From assembly GCA_039679645.1 (NCBI GenBank), contig JBDKUO010000053.1:19913-83912 (forward strand): 64,000 bases of DNA, given 5' to 3'. The notes beneath the pieces are model-generated. The model did not search any database. It saw only the letters and a program-made list of their open reading frames with translations, and had not been told where the DNA came from. The translations under genes and the position numbers were made by a program. Shown piece after piece: positions 43,227-50,656 of this stretch; positions within the stretch are counted from its first letter, which is position 1, and each line of letters begins with the position of its first letter. Source of the DNA: Armatimonadota bacterium. Lineage in GTDB: Bacteria > Armatimonadota > UBA5829.

Positions 43227-45452
43227 TATCAGGTCCATCTGATCAGGCTCATTCGAGTATAGGCGGCTGACTACAGTTTCGACCGCCGCGCGCGTTGATT
43301 CCAGCCGGGCTGTCAAATCCGGGCTGGGCGATGTGCGGTCGGCTTGTGTCAGGTCTATCACCAGGTTCCCCAAATATACAAGCATGTCATGCGCTACATC
43401 CGAGCGCTCAGTGCACTGCGCTATGAAGTTTGACAACCTTGGGAATGACGCCCCCCGCAAAGACTCACTCTCGAAAATTTCAATGCCGCAGGCGAGACCT
43501 GCCTTACGTTCATCCGGCGGTGTAGTGAAGCTTATTTGTCGAATAGGCAGTGCGCGAATGTCTTCGATCTCTATCTGCGGCTGCACAAATTTGTAGCCTG
43601 TAACAGCCCTCCGGACATATTCATTCATAACCCGCGAATTGAGTATGCACAGCAGATATACCTCGTCAATTCCGGGTTTACACAGTTCGATCCCATATAC
43701 CGACTGTGGGAAAACGTAGCCGATATGATTTTTGCTTACTCTATCCAGAGCGGCAACAAGTCTGGCCGAACTCTTTTGCAGCATTATCTTCGTGCTGTGA
43801 TATCTTTCGACGGACTTCTTGACCCACGACCTGCTGGTCTTGACCCCTTCCCACAAGATTTCATATGGCCTTATGCTCTGGCCGCCCATGATGACCGGCA
43901 TGTCGCCGCTTTCCCGTCTTATATTTGATTTGCCGACCTCTTCCCCGCGATATATGGCTTTTACGTTCAAGTCTTTTAGCGGGACAAATGGAGCCTGGTA
44001 ATTGCTCAGCGCCGCGCTCTCGCCGTGTATTTTCCTGATGATCTCGCCGAATCGCCCGTCTTCGAGCAGATATAAAAACTCATATCGCCTCTGTGACAAG
44101 ACCACCTCTCGCCTGAGATTGCGCGCCAGCGATTCAAAAGTCTGCACAGGTCTGAGCACGAACGCCCGGCGGTCGGCACGGCTCTCTATTCTGCAGACTG
44201 AGAAATGATCATCGGACGGCGCCGCATTTTTGCAGACCGGCACTATGTTTGCGACCTGCGCATCTCTAAACGCGCCGGATATGTGCAGCAGAGACTTTAT
44301 TGTCCAGTCCGAGATTAGCGATCGCCTGACCTCAGCGGCGTTTTCGCGCACCAGCATCGGGTCGGGCAGCACCATCGAAAGCATGCCTCCGGTTCTAACC
44401 AGGTCGTTTTTCATCACAAGGTTCAGGAATAAAAGATACGAGTCCGACTGACCGCGCGACATATGCGCCAGCCCGTTTTTTGCCGCGATGTAAGGCGGAT
44501 TGCCTACAACAGCGTCGAAACCACCGTGCGTAAAGACTTCACTAAAAGCGCGTTTCCAGTCAAAATGCTTATCATCCGAGCCGAGAGAGTCGGCGCATAT
44601 TAGGTGCGAGTTGACATTTACTGCGATCCCATCTGCAAAGCGCGACGATGCCCATACGCAAAAACGCGATATCTCTACAGCCGTCGGATCGATATCCGCC
44701 CCATAGACGCATCCCGCTGCAATTTGCGCCTCATCATCGCTATTGGCCAGCTTTTCGACTGCCGCGCAGAGAAAATCACCCCCACCCATCGCGGGGTCCA
44801 GGATTCTTACAGCGTGAGGATTATGATCAGTGATCTTTCGAGTCTGGGCAAGGGGCGATACGACCGAATCTATGATATAGCTGACCAGCGGGGGAGGAGT
44901 AAAATACACACCCGCGTCTTTGCGCCGTGTTCTGCTCGATTCCAGCCGGTCCAAATTTTTGGATGGCCTAAACGCCAGCAGACCCTGATATGCGCACCCG
45001 AGCCATGAAAGCGGGATCGTCTGAAAAAATATAGAGTCTATTGGCGCATCTGGCGTGGGACGAAGGAGCGACTTTGCTGCTTGAGCAAATGCCTCTTCAG
45101 TTAGAGTGCTGTCATCACCGAGCGCGAATATTCCATAGCCCGACGTTTCAAAAGCCTTACGGCATGACTCTATATATTGCGTATTCAAGCACTCGGAAGG
45201 TTTGTAAGCTGTTTGCTTGAGAGCATCAGCAGCCGCGCAAATGGGGACTATTGAGGTTCCGTTATCGGGCATTTTTTCAGATGCGGCAAGCACTGCGATC
45301 ATTCGCACTATATGCCGCAGCGACTCCGAACACACCTTATTCGGTTCGGCGTTATCGCAATCGTGCATGGCGGCGGCATAAAGTGATTCCAATGCCGAAG
45401 CGCACCTATCCACAAACAAACTCAGCGACTTATTTTGCGTCGAATCTCTCAA
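43221..45452 (-). CDS. Eco57I/TaqI-type N6-adenine DNA methyltransferase
   Basis: 743 residues. An N-terminal helical domain (1-200) is followed by the methyltransferase core with motif X/I TPPPLVSYIIDSVV and ILDPAMGGGDFLCAAVEKL, a DIDPTAVEIS strand, and the adenine-specific motif IV NPPYIAAK. The C-terminal TaqI-like target-recognition domain (about 480-640) has QSVYGIELCKPG and YKFVQPQIEIEDIRALPI. No nuclease motif is visible in the N-terminal part and no restriction gene is adjacent. It may be an orphan epigenetic methyltransferase or part of a scattered type IIG/BREX-like defence. It appears monocistronic. Confidence 0.85.
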   Translation of the reverse strand: MRDSTQNKSLSLFVDRCASALESLYAAAMHDCDNAEPNKVCSESLRHIVRMIAVLAASEKMPDNGTSIVPICAAADALKQTAYKPSECLNTQYIESCRKAFETSGYGIFALGDDSTLTEEAFAQAAKSLLRPTPDAPIDSIFFQTIPLSWLGCAYQGLLAFRPSKNLDRLESSRTRRKDAGVYFTPPPLVSYIIDSVVSPLAQTRKITDHNPHAVRILDPAMGGGDFLCAAVEKLANSDDEAQIAAGCVYGADIDPTAVEISRFCVWASSRFADGIAVNVNSHLICADSLGSDDKHFDWKRAFSEVFTHGGFDAVVGNPPYIAAKNGLAHMSRGQSDSYLLFLNLVMKNDLVRTGGMLSMVLPDPMLVRENAAEVRRSLISDWTIKSLLHISGAFRDAQVANIVPVCKNAAPSDDHFSVCRIESRADRRAFVLRPVQTFESLARNLRREVVLSQRRYEFLYLLEDGRFGEIIRKIHGESAALSNYQAPFVPLKDLNVKAIYRGEEVGKSNIRRESGDMPVIMGGQSIRPYEILWEGVKTSRSWVKKSVERYHSTKIMLQKSSARLVAALDRVSKNHIGYVFPQSVYGIELCKPGIDEVYLLCILNSRVMNEYVRRAVTGYKFVQPQIEIEDIRALPIRQISFTTPPDERKAGLACGIEIFESESLRGASFPRLSNFIAQCTERSDVAHDMLVYLGNLVIDLTQADRTSPSPDLTARLESTRAAVETVVSRLYSNEPDQMDLIL

Positions 45453-45513
45453 GAATGCTCTCCTTGAGTATGAATTACTCTCAAAGCCTTGTGCTTCCTT
45501 CTTCGGAAGCAGT

Positions 45514-45548
45514 GGAGAGTTGAGAGTGGAGAGCGGACGGTGGAGAGT
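45514..45548. repeat. Heptamer-period array
   Basis: Five 7-base units: GGAGAGT, TGAGAGT, GGAGAGC, GGACGGT, GGAGAGT. Confidence 0.65.
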
Positions 45549-45559
45549 TTTGTACTTAG

Positions 45560-45588
45560 TTCGGACGCGATATCCGATCGCGTCCGAA
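45560..45588. repeat. Dispersed palindrome, copy G
   Basis: Perfect arms TTCGGACGCGAT and ATCGCGTCCGAA, loop ATCCG. Compared with copies B and D, both arms have changed at four positions and pairing is kept. Confidence 0.85.
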
Positions 45589-45614
45589 ACAGAACCCGAT
45601 GGTCAGGGGTTTGT

Positions 45615-45643
45615 ATCCCTCCAGGTATCTTACCTGGAGGGAT
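45615..45643. repeat. 13-bp perfect hairpin next to copy G
   Basis: ATCCCTCCAGGTA pairs with TACCTGGAGGGAT around loop TCT. It follows a smaller AGGGGTTTGTATCCCT hairpin. No T tract, so probably not a terminator. Confidence 0.65.
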
Positions 45644-46158
45644 AGGAGCTAACTTATCACTTTGGCGTTTTCGGGATTTCCGGGTTAGGGTGGAGACTTG
45701 GTATTTGTATTGAGAGAATATCTTCCAACCCTCAAACCCGAAAGACCTGTAGTGTTGATGAAAATATGCTCCAAGCCGGTAATTTTCAGCCAACCCCCTC
45801 CGGACTCTCCGCTCACACGTATTAAAACGCCTAAACAGGTAATCCATACAGCACCCCCTACGCATCTCACACGGCATAAACATACTGACAGTCAACGAGC
45901 CTGCTTGATGCGGGTGAGATACGGCGGTCAGCCGGGCTGCCGAGATAGAATTGTCAGTGATCAGGGGCTGCGGCCAAGAGTTTGCAGCCGGTCCTCAGGC
46001 GACTCCGATGGGCCGGGTGCGAGGCGCGCGGGTTTTGTTCAACGGCAATCCATCATGGCGGCTCGGCCATTATCCTTGGTGGCGCTCGGGATCAGCCATA
46101 CAATATTCCGAGCGGCTTTTGATCATGGATGAAGGGAGAGCACCTGAGGAGGCTGAAA

Positions 46159-46356
46159 ATGAGAATACCGGACGCAAAGCAATACTTAGGGCACCACTGC
46201 GCGGTTACATTCCGCGACAGGCACGGAGATGAAATTACAAAAGATTTACACATCCACGATGTTACCTTTGTACCGCTCTACGGGGCGTACTTGATCGGCG
46301 ACATCGAGGATGTTTCATTAGAGCGTGTTACCAGTATAAGCGCTCTTGACGGTTAA
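46159..46356 (+). CDS. Small orphan protein, 65 residues
   Basis: The ATG at 46159 has GAGGAGG about 8 bases upstream. The protein looks like a compact all-beta fold, possibly SH3- or Sm-like: CAVTFRDRHGDEITKDLHIHDVTFVPLYGAYLIGDIEDVSLERVTSI. No signal peptide or membrane segment. I do not recognise a family. It is followed by a hairpin (46379-46429). Confidence 0.6.
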   Translation: MRIPDAKQYLGHHCAVTFRDRHGDEITKDLHIHDVTFVPLYGAYLIGDIEDVSLERVTSISALDG

Positions 46357-46378
46357 GTCGTCGTCGTCCCCACACATC

Positions 46379-46429
46379 GAGGCTGCAGGCGTTATTCTGT
46401 CCTTTGGACGGGCTAAGGCCCGCAGCCTC
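46379..46429. terminator. Hairpin after the 65-residue gene, possible terminator
   Basis: GAGGCTGC (46379-46386) pairs with GCAGCCTC (46422-46429), extended inward by GGC/GCC. An inner GTCC/GGAC hairpin is present. The tail AAATTCTGTTT is only weakly T-rich. Confidence 0.4.
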
Positions 46430-46546
46430 AAATTCTGTTTACTGGTGATATTACCTGATTTTTACTGGTTTGGCAGGAAAAGAGTATGATCCGGATAAGT
46501 GGTTAAGTGGAGTATGTCGTGCATCGGCATGCAGTTATGGATAATT

Positions 46547-47344
46547 ATGACGAATACAAACAATACAACCGGACATGGACGAGTTAGGACCAGCGCCACG
46601 CGGCTTTCCAGCCTGATGAAGCGCGCCAGTTCGCTTGCCGACCAGGGTATGTTTGACGAGGCAATTGCCAACATCAAAGAGGCGATAGCGCTGTGTCCCG
46701 GTGACCCGAAGTTCAGCATACAGCTTGCCAATATTTACCGTGCGCAGAATCGAATGGGACCCGCAATAGAGGCTATGCGTACAGCCATTGAGCTTGATCC
46801 GAAGGACGGCGATCTGCAGCAGCAACTGTTGCGCACTCTCCTTGAGATGGGTCGTTACGATGAGGCAATAGCAATCAGCAACAGACTCCTCAAAAGTCAC
46901 CCGAGGAATCTTATCGCGCGCGACATACTCGGCATTGCATATTTGCAGCAGGGCAGACTCGACAGCGCTCTTAAGGTTACCGACGAGCTTATTCATCTTG
47001 CTCCCACGGATGCCGCGCACCATTTCAAAAAGGCTGTTTTGCTTCAGCAAAAAGGCGAGATATCACGCGCAATGTCTGCATTCCTGCTGGCTCTTGAGAT
47101 GGAACCGGACGGCGGTCTGGCGGATGATGCCCGCGAAGCCATAGCCGCGCTCGACAGCTATCAGCTAAAGCAGATACTTACGCTTGCAGTTGAGGATGCT
47201 GTTTTCAGAGCAAAAATAGCACTTGATCCCGAAACCGCACTTGCTCAGCGGGGTTTTCATCTGAGCATGGCCGGTGTATCCACATTAAGACAGCTCGACC
47301 TCGGAAATCTCCCCGGCGATCCGCAGAGCAGATACTACCACTAG
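46547..47344 (+). CDS. TPR-repeat protein
   Basis: 265 residues from the ATG at 46547. In-frame starts at 46499 (GTG), 46514 and 46529 cannot be excluded because none has a clear ribosome site. About five tetratricopeptide repeats span 20-190 (ASSLADQGMFDEAIANIKEAIALCPGDP, ANIYRAQNRMGPAIEAMRTAIELDPKDG, LLRTLLEMGRYDEAIAISNRLLKSHP, LGIAYLQQGRLDSALKVTDELIHLAP). A C-terminal helical tail of about 60 residues follows. No signal peptide with this start. It is a cytoplasmic protein-interaction scaffold of unknown partner, located just upstream of rpiB, which has its own promoter. Confidence 0.78.
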   Translation: MTNTNNTTGHGRVRTSATRLSSLMKRASSLADQGMFDEAIANIKEAIALCPGDPKFSIQLANIYRAQNRMGPAIEAMRTAIELDPKDGDLQQQLLRTLLEMGRYDEAIAISNRLLKSHPRNLIARDILGIAYLQQGRLDSALKVTDELIHLAPTDAAHHFKKAVLLQQKGEISRAMSAFLLALEMEPDGGLADDAREAIAALDSYQLKQILTLAVEDAVFRAKIALDPETALAQRGFHLSMAGVSTLRQLDLGNLPGDPQSRYYH

Positions 47345-47357
47345 CGTCCAATTTGGC

Positions 47358-47400
47358 TTTACAATCCTCCCTGCCGGGGTTTATAATATGCCCTGGAGGG
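47358..47400 (+). promoter_or_regulatory. Sigma-70-type promoter and ribosome site of rpiB
   Basis: TTTACA (47358-47363), 18-base spacer, TATAAT (47382-47387), then GGAGGG (47395-47400) 7 bases before the ATG. The predicted leader is only about 14 nt. The perfect inverted repeat GCCCTGGAGGGC (47390-47401) covers the ribosome site. Confidence 0.55.
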
Positions 47401-47407
47401 CGAGCCC

Positions 47408-47866
47408 ATGAACGCTAAAAACACACCCATCGCAATCGGGTCAGACCATGCGGGTTATTACCTTAAAGAGAGCCTGGCCGAGGACCTGAAAGCCGATGGT
47501 TATCAGATACAAGACTTCGGCACATTTTCACTCGAATCGGTCGACTACCCGGACATCGCGCGCGAGGTCGCCGAGGCGGTTTCGTCGGGTCGGTTTGAGA
47601 AGGGCATCCTCGTGTGCGGGACAGGCATTGGGGTTTCTATCACCGCCAACAAGGTAAAGGGCATAAGAGCCGCTGTCTGTTCGGAGACCTATTCCGCAAA
47701 GATGAGCCGTCAGCACAACAATGCCAATATCATAGCCGTCGGCGCCAGAGTCGTGGGGCCTGGGCTTGCGCTGGATATAGTAAAGAGTTTTCTTGAAACA
47801 CCATTTGAGCATGGATCGCGCCACGAGCGGCGCGTGGATAAGATAAATGCGCTCGACGAGCGCTAG
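47408..47866 (+). CDS. rpiB: Ribose-5-phosphate isomerase B
   Basis: 152 residues of the RpiB/LacAB family. Phosphate-binding start IAIGSDHAGYYLKESL, active-site Cys70 in GILVCGTGIGVSITANKVKGIRAA, then MSRQHNNANIIAVGARVVGPGLAL. It interconverts ribose-5-phosphate and ribulose-5-phosphate in the pentose phosphate pathway. The last codons (NALDER, stop) form the first unit of a 25-bp tandem repeat that runs past the stop. Its arrangement rpiB-glyA is common in bacteria. Confidence 0.95.
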   Translation: MNAKNTPIAIGSDHAGYYLKESLAEDLKADGYQIQDFGTFSLESVDYPDIAREVAEAVSSGRFEKGILVCGTGIGVSITANKVKGIRAAVCSETYSAKMSRQHNNANIIAVGARVVGPGLALDIVKSFLETPFEHGSRHERRVDKINALDER

Positions 47867-47916
47867 GAAAAATGCGCTCGATGAGCGCTAGGAAAAATGC
47901 GCTCGATGAGCGCTAG
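47847..47916. repeat. 25-bp tandem repeat at the rpiB 3' end, about 2.8 units
   Basis: Units start at 47847, 47872 and 47897, each ATGCGCTCGAYGAGCGCTAG plus GAAAA. The first is the end of the rpiB coding sequence. Every unit contains the hairpin GCGCTC-GAY-GAGCGC. Confidence 0.85.
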
Positions 47917-47920
47917 ATGT

Positions 47921-47954
47921 AGGTAACAGGCAACAGGGCACAGGTAATAGGAGG
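47921..47954. repeat. Heptamer-period array before glyA
   Basis: AGGTAAC, AGGCAAC, AGGGCAC, AGGTAAT, then AGGAGG. The last unit doubles as the glyA Shine-Dalgarno. A similar array with the same units lies at 50471-50512. Confidence 0.65.
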
Positions 47955-47960
47955 CTTTTT

Positions 47961-49238
47961 GTGGGAGCGAATGATAAATTGATGAGTAATATCAATGCGC
48001 CGCTGGAGCAGGTTGATCCTGAGGTGGCGGGCATAATCGGCGATGAGATAAAGCGCCAGAATGACAAAATACTGCTCATCGCATCGGAGAATTACGCCAG
48101 CAAAGCGGTAATGGAGGCGCAGGGTTCGGTCCTTACGAACAAATATGCCGAGGGCTATTCGGGCAAGCGCTATTACGGCGGCTGCGAAAATGTGGACCGC
48201 GTCGAAATGCTTGCCATTGAGCGCGCGAAAGAGCTTTTCGGGGCGGAGCATGCCAACGTACAGCCGCACTCAGGCTCGCAGGCCAATATGGCGGCTTACT
48301 TTGCGTTCATGAAGCCCGGCGATAATTATCTGTCGATGGAACTCTCCCACGGCGGCCACCTCACACACGGCAGTCATGTCAATTTTTCTGGCATTTTATA
48401 TAACCCATGCTACTACGGTGTCGATCCTGAGACCGAGATGCTCAACTACGACACCATCCGCAAGCTGGCTGAAGATTGCCGGCCTAAGATGATCGTAACC
48501 GGAGCGACAGCTTATCCTCGATTCTGGGATTGGGCCGAGTTTAGAAAGATAGCCGACAGCGTCGGCGCTATCCTTATGGCCGATATCGCTCACGTCGCAG
48601 GGCTTATCGCGGCTGGCGAGCACCCGTCCCCGGTGCCTTATTGCGATATAGTCACATTCACCACGCATAAGACCCTTCGTGGTCCGCGCGCAGGTATGAT
48701 CCTGTGCAAGCAGGAGCATGCCAAGGCTGTAAACAAAGCGGTTTTCCCTGGTCTGCAGGGCGGCCCGCTGGAGCATGTGATAGCGGCTAAGGCAGTATGT
48801 TTGCATGAGGCTCTTCAACCGTCGTTCAAAGAGTATCAGAAGCAGATCAAGCTCAATGCAGCCGCACTCGCCAAGACTCTCGAATCCGGCGGAATGCGAT
48901 TGGTGAGCGGGGGAACTGATAACCACCTCATGCTCGTAGACTTGACTGGTCTCGGCTTAACCGGCAAGGCCGCGCAAGAGGCTTTGGATAAGGTCGGGAT
49001 CGTGTGCAATAAGAATATGATCCCGTTTGATAAAGAGAAGCCGGCGTTTACCAGTGGTGTTCGCATCGGGACTCCATGCGTCACCACTCGCGGTATGAAA
49101 GAGCCTGAGATGGTAAAGATCGGCGAGATGATCGTCAAGTGCTTGAAGCATATGACAGACTCGCCGGAAGATACAGCCGCGCGCGATCAGATTGCTGCAG
49201 AGGTCAAGACACTAACCAGTGGCTTCCCGATTTACTAA
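47961..49238 (+). CDS. glyA: Serine hydroxymethyltransferase
   Basis: 425 residues, full length. PLP fold type I with [14 protein letters not shown], the PLP lysine in [14 protein letters not shown], and [15 protein letters not shown]. It makes glycine and methylene-tetrahydrofolate from serine. The GTG start at 47961 is supported by AGGAGG (47949-47954) 6 bases upstream, itself the last unit of a heptamer array. An internal ATG at 47982 has no such site. Downstream is a composite hairpin element rather than a normal terminator. Confidence 0.96.
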   Translation: MGANDKLMSNINAPLEQVDPEVAGIIGDEIKRQNDKILLIASENYASKAVMEAQGSVLTNKYAEGYSGKRYYGGCENVDRVEMLAIERAKELFGAEHANVQPHSGSQANMAAYFAFMKPGDNYLSMELSHGGHLTHGSHVNFSGILYNPCYYGVDPETEMLNYDTIRKLAEDCRPKMIVTGATAYPRFWDWAEFRKIADSVGAILMADIAHVAGLIAAGEHPSPVPYCDIVTFTTHKTLRGPRAGMILCKQEHAKAVNKAVFPGLQGGPLEHVIAAKAVCLHEALQPSFKEYQKQIKLNAAALAKTLESGGMRLVSGGTDNHLMLVDLTGLGLTGKAAQEALDKVGIVCNKNMIPFDKEKPAFTSGVRIGTPCVTTRGMKEPEMVKIGEMIVKCLKHMTDSPEDTAARDQIAAEVKTLTSGFPIY

Positions 49239-49248
49239 AATGTTGATC

Positions 49249-49373
49249 GTCGGGGATTTGAATCCCCGACGCACGTAATCTGGGACTTTAGTCCCAGAAC
49301 CATTGTTGCCATTTGATTGTATTTTAAGGATTAATATCCTTGATATATAAGGTCCGGAATTTAATCCCGGACC
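49249..49373. repeat. Composite hairpin element, copy 1
   Basis: In order: GTCGGGGATT/AATCCCCGAC (49249-49270, loop TG), CTGGGACT/AGTCCCAG (49280-49297, loop TT), AAGGAT/ATCCTT (49326-49341), GGTCCGG/CCGGACC (49351-49373). The same order recurs at 58446-58562 with changed but mostly paired arms. Confidence 0.75.
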
Positions 49374-49458
49374 ATCACGGAATTTCCATGGCTTTTACCA
49401 GGTAACCATAGGCCGAGTGCCGGTTGCGAGGTACGGAAGATGAAAATGACAATCTCAT

Positions 49459-49491
49459 CCGACACCCAACACCCATCACCCAACACCCAAA
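49459..49491. repeat. Heptamer-period array before the WecA-like gene
   Basis: CCGACA, CCCAACA, CCCATCA, CCCAACA, CCCAAAA. Same unit type as 42470-42501. It ends just before the AAGGA ribosome site. Confidence 0.65.
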
Positions 49492-49501
49492 AAGGATGTC
49501 T

Positions 49502-50461
49502 ATGAACTCAACATTATTGGCCGCGCTGATCAGTCTTGTTGTGGCCTTGATATTGACCCCACAGGTCAAAATGCTGGCGACACGCCTTGGAGTGGTTGCT
49601 CGTCCCGGTGGCAGGCGTGTGCACTCGCGGGTCACGCCTCTTATGGGCGGCATCGCAATGTATGCGGGGTTCATCGTGGCAATTATCGTTGTCGTGGCGC
49701 TGAGCCCGCGGCTGCATTTTGATATGCAGACGATAGGCATCCTTGTCGGAGCGACCTATGTTTCGATCATAGGTGTCATTGACGACAAATACGAGCTTCC
49801 CGGCTGGTTCCAGGCGCTGAGCATACTTATCAGCGGCACGATCCTCGTGCTCTTCGGTGTAAAGATACAGCACGTTACCAACCCCTTCCATGGCGGCCAT
49901 TTAATGTGGCTCGGTTGGATAGGCATTCCAGTGACTCTGATCTGGGTCCTGATGGTAACCAAAGCAGTGGACTGTATGGACGGCCTCGATGGTCTGGCGG
50001 CGGGCATATCCGGGATTGCGGCGGCAACTCTAATGCTGATGGCGCTGCGTTCGGGTGAGCGTTTCGAGATATCCGCTGTAATGGCTGCGGCCCTGCTTGG
50101 TGGAACAATAGGCTTTCTGCGCTATAACTATCCCCCCGCAAAGATTTTCATGGGCACAATAGGCGCTCAGTTTCTCGGCTTTATGCTTGCCGGAATATCG
50201 ATTGCGGGAGCATTTAAGATAGCAGCGTTTGTGGCGGTGGCGGCGCCTGTGCTGGTTCTGGGCGTGCCTCTCTTCGACACTACGTTTGTAGTCCTCAGAA
50301 GAATTGCCACCGGCAAGAAGATACACGAAGCCGATACCAGCCATCTCCATCACAGACTTATGAACAAAGGCTTTTCGCACAGGCAGGTAGTATGGCTTAT
50401 CTACGGTCTGACGATGCTTTTCTGCGCTGCGGCGTATACGCTTTTTGTCTATGCCAGATGA
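49502..50461 (+). CDS. MraY/WecA-like undecaprenyl-phosphate sugar-1-phosphate transferase
   Basis: 319 residues from the ATG at 49502 (AAGGA 6 bases upstream). About nine to ten membrane helices. Family motifs: HSRVTPLMGGIAMYAGF (near 43-59), IGVIDDKYELPGWFQ (D-D-x-x-x-L-P), VDCMDGLDGLAAG, and the cytoplasmic H-x-H-H-R-L motif of WecA/TagO in DTSHLHHRLMNKGFS. It starts an undecaprenyl-linked glycan by moving a HexNAc-1-phosphate onto the lipid carrier. Placed directly before wecB and uppP, it fits a surface polysaccharide or teichoic-type pathway. Confidence 0.88.
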   Translation: MNSTLLAALISLVVALILTPQVKMLATRLGVVARPGGRRVHSRVTPLMGGIAMYAGFIVAIIVVVALSPRLHFDMQTIGILVGATYVSIIGVIDDKYELPGWFQALSILISGTILVLFGVKIQHVTNPFHGGHLMWLGWIGIPVTLIWVLMVTKAVDCMDGLDGLAAGISGIAAATLMLMALRSGERFEISAVMAAALLGGTIGFLRYNYPPAKIFMGTIGAQFLGFMLAGISIAGAFKIAAFVAVAAPVLVLGVPLFDTTFVVLRRIATGKKIHEADTSHLHHRLMNKGFSHRQVVWLIYGLTMLFCAAAYTLFVYAR

Positions 50462-50470
50462 GTAAGTAAC

Positions 50471-50512
50471 AGGCAATAGGTAACAGGCAACAGGTAATAG
50501 GGTGCAGATAAC
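50471..50512. repeat. Heptamer-period array after the WecA-like gene
   Basis: Six 7-base units: AGGCAAT, AGGTAAC, AGGCAAC, AGGTAAT, AGGGTGC, AGATAAC. It is followed by REP-like copy 3. Confidence 0.7.
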
Positions 50513-50516
50513 TTGA

Positions 50517-50556
50517 CTCCCTCTCCCTGGGGGAGAGGGTTGGGGTGAGGGCGCAA
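50517..50556. repeat. Dispersed REP-like element, copy 3
   Basis: CTCCCTCTCC, short spacer, GGGGAGAGGG, then TTGGGGTGAGGGCGCAAC. Confidence 0.75.
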
Positions 50557-50559
50557 CTG

Positions 50560-50594
50560 ATTTAGTATTTGAGATTTTGTATTTATTATTTTGG
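50560..50594. repeat. Heptamer-period array before wecB
   Basis: Five 7-base units: ATTTAGT, ATTTGAG, ATTTTGT, ATTTATT, ATTTTGG. Confidence 0.6.
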
Positions 50595-50656
50595 CGTTTC
50601 AATAACAGTCATTCCGAACGAATGTGAGGAATCTGCTTTTTGGGTTAAGGTGAGTT

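Larger units (their letters stand above)
45453..46158. other. Gene-poor 706-bp stretch with repeats and hairpins
   Basis: No frame here looks like a conserved protein. It holds a heptamer array, palindrome copy G and a 13-bp perfect hairpin at 45615-45643. A ~75-nt segment is closed by ACTGACA/TGTCAGT (45884-45890 with 45952-45958). A GGCTGC/GCAGCC hairpin lies at 45966-45989. The GC-rich part 45880-46110 may be structured RNA or a decayed gene. Confidence 0.5.

Noticed and set aside
45698..46132. Plus-strand 144-codon frame in the repeat-rich spacer
   Set aside because: Sequence is rich in Pro/Arg/Thr without hydrophobic-core pattern, no ribosome site, and it crosses hairpins.
45951..46232. 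Plus-strand 93-codon frame before the 65-residue gene
   Set aside because: It overlaps the better-supported small gene, has no clear start site and lies in a hairpin-rich stretch.
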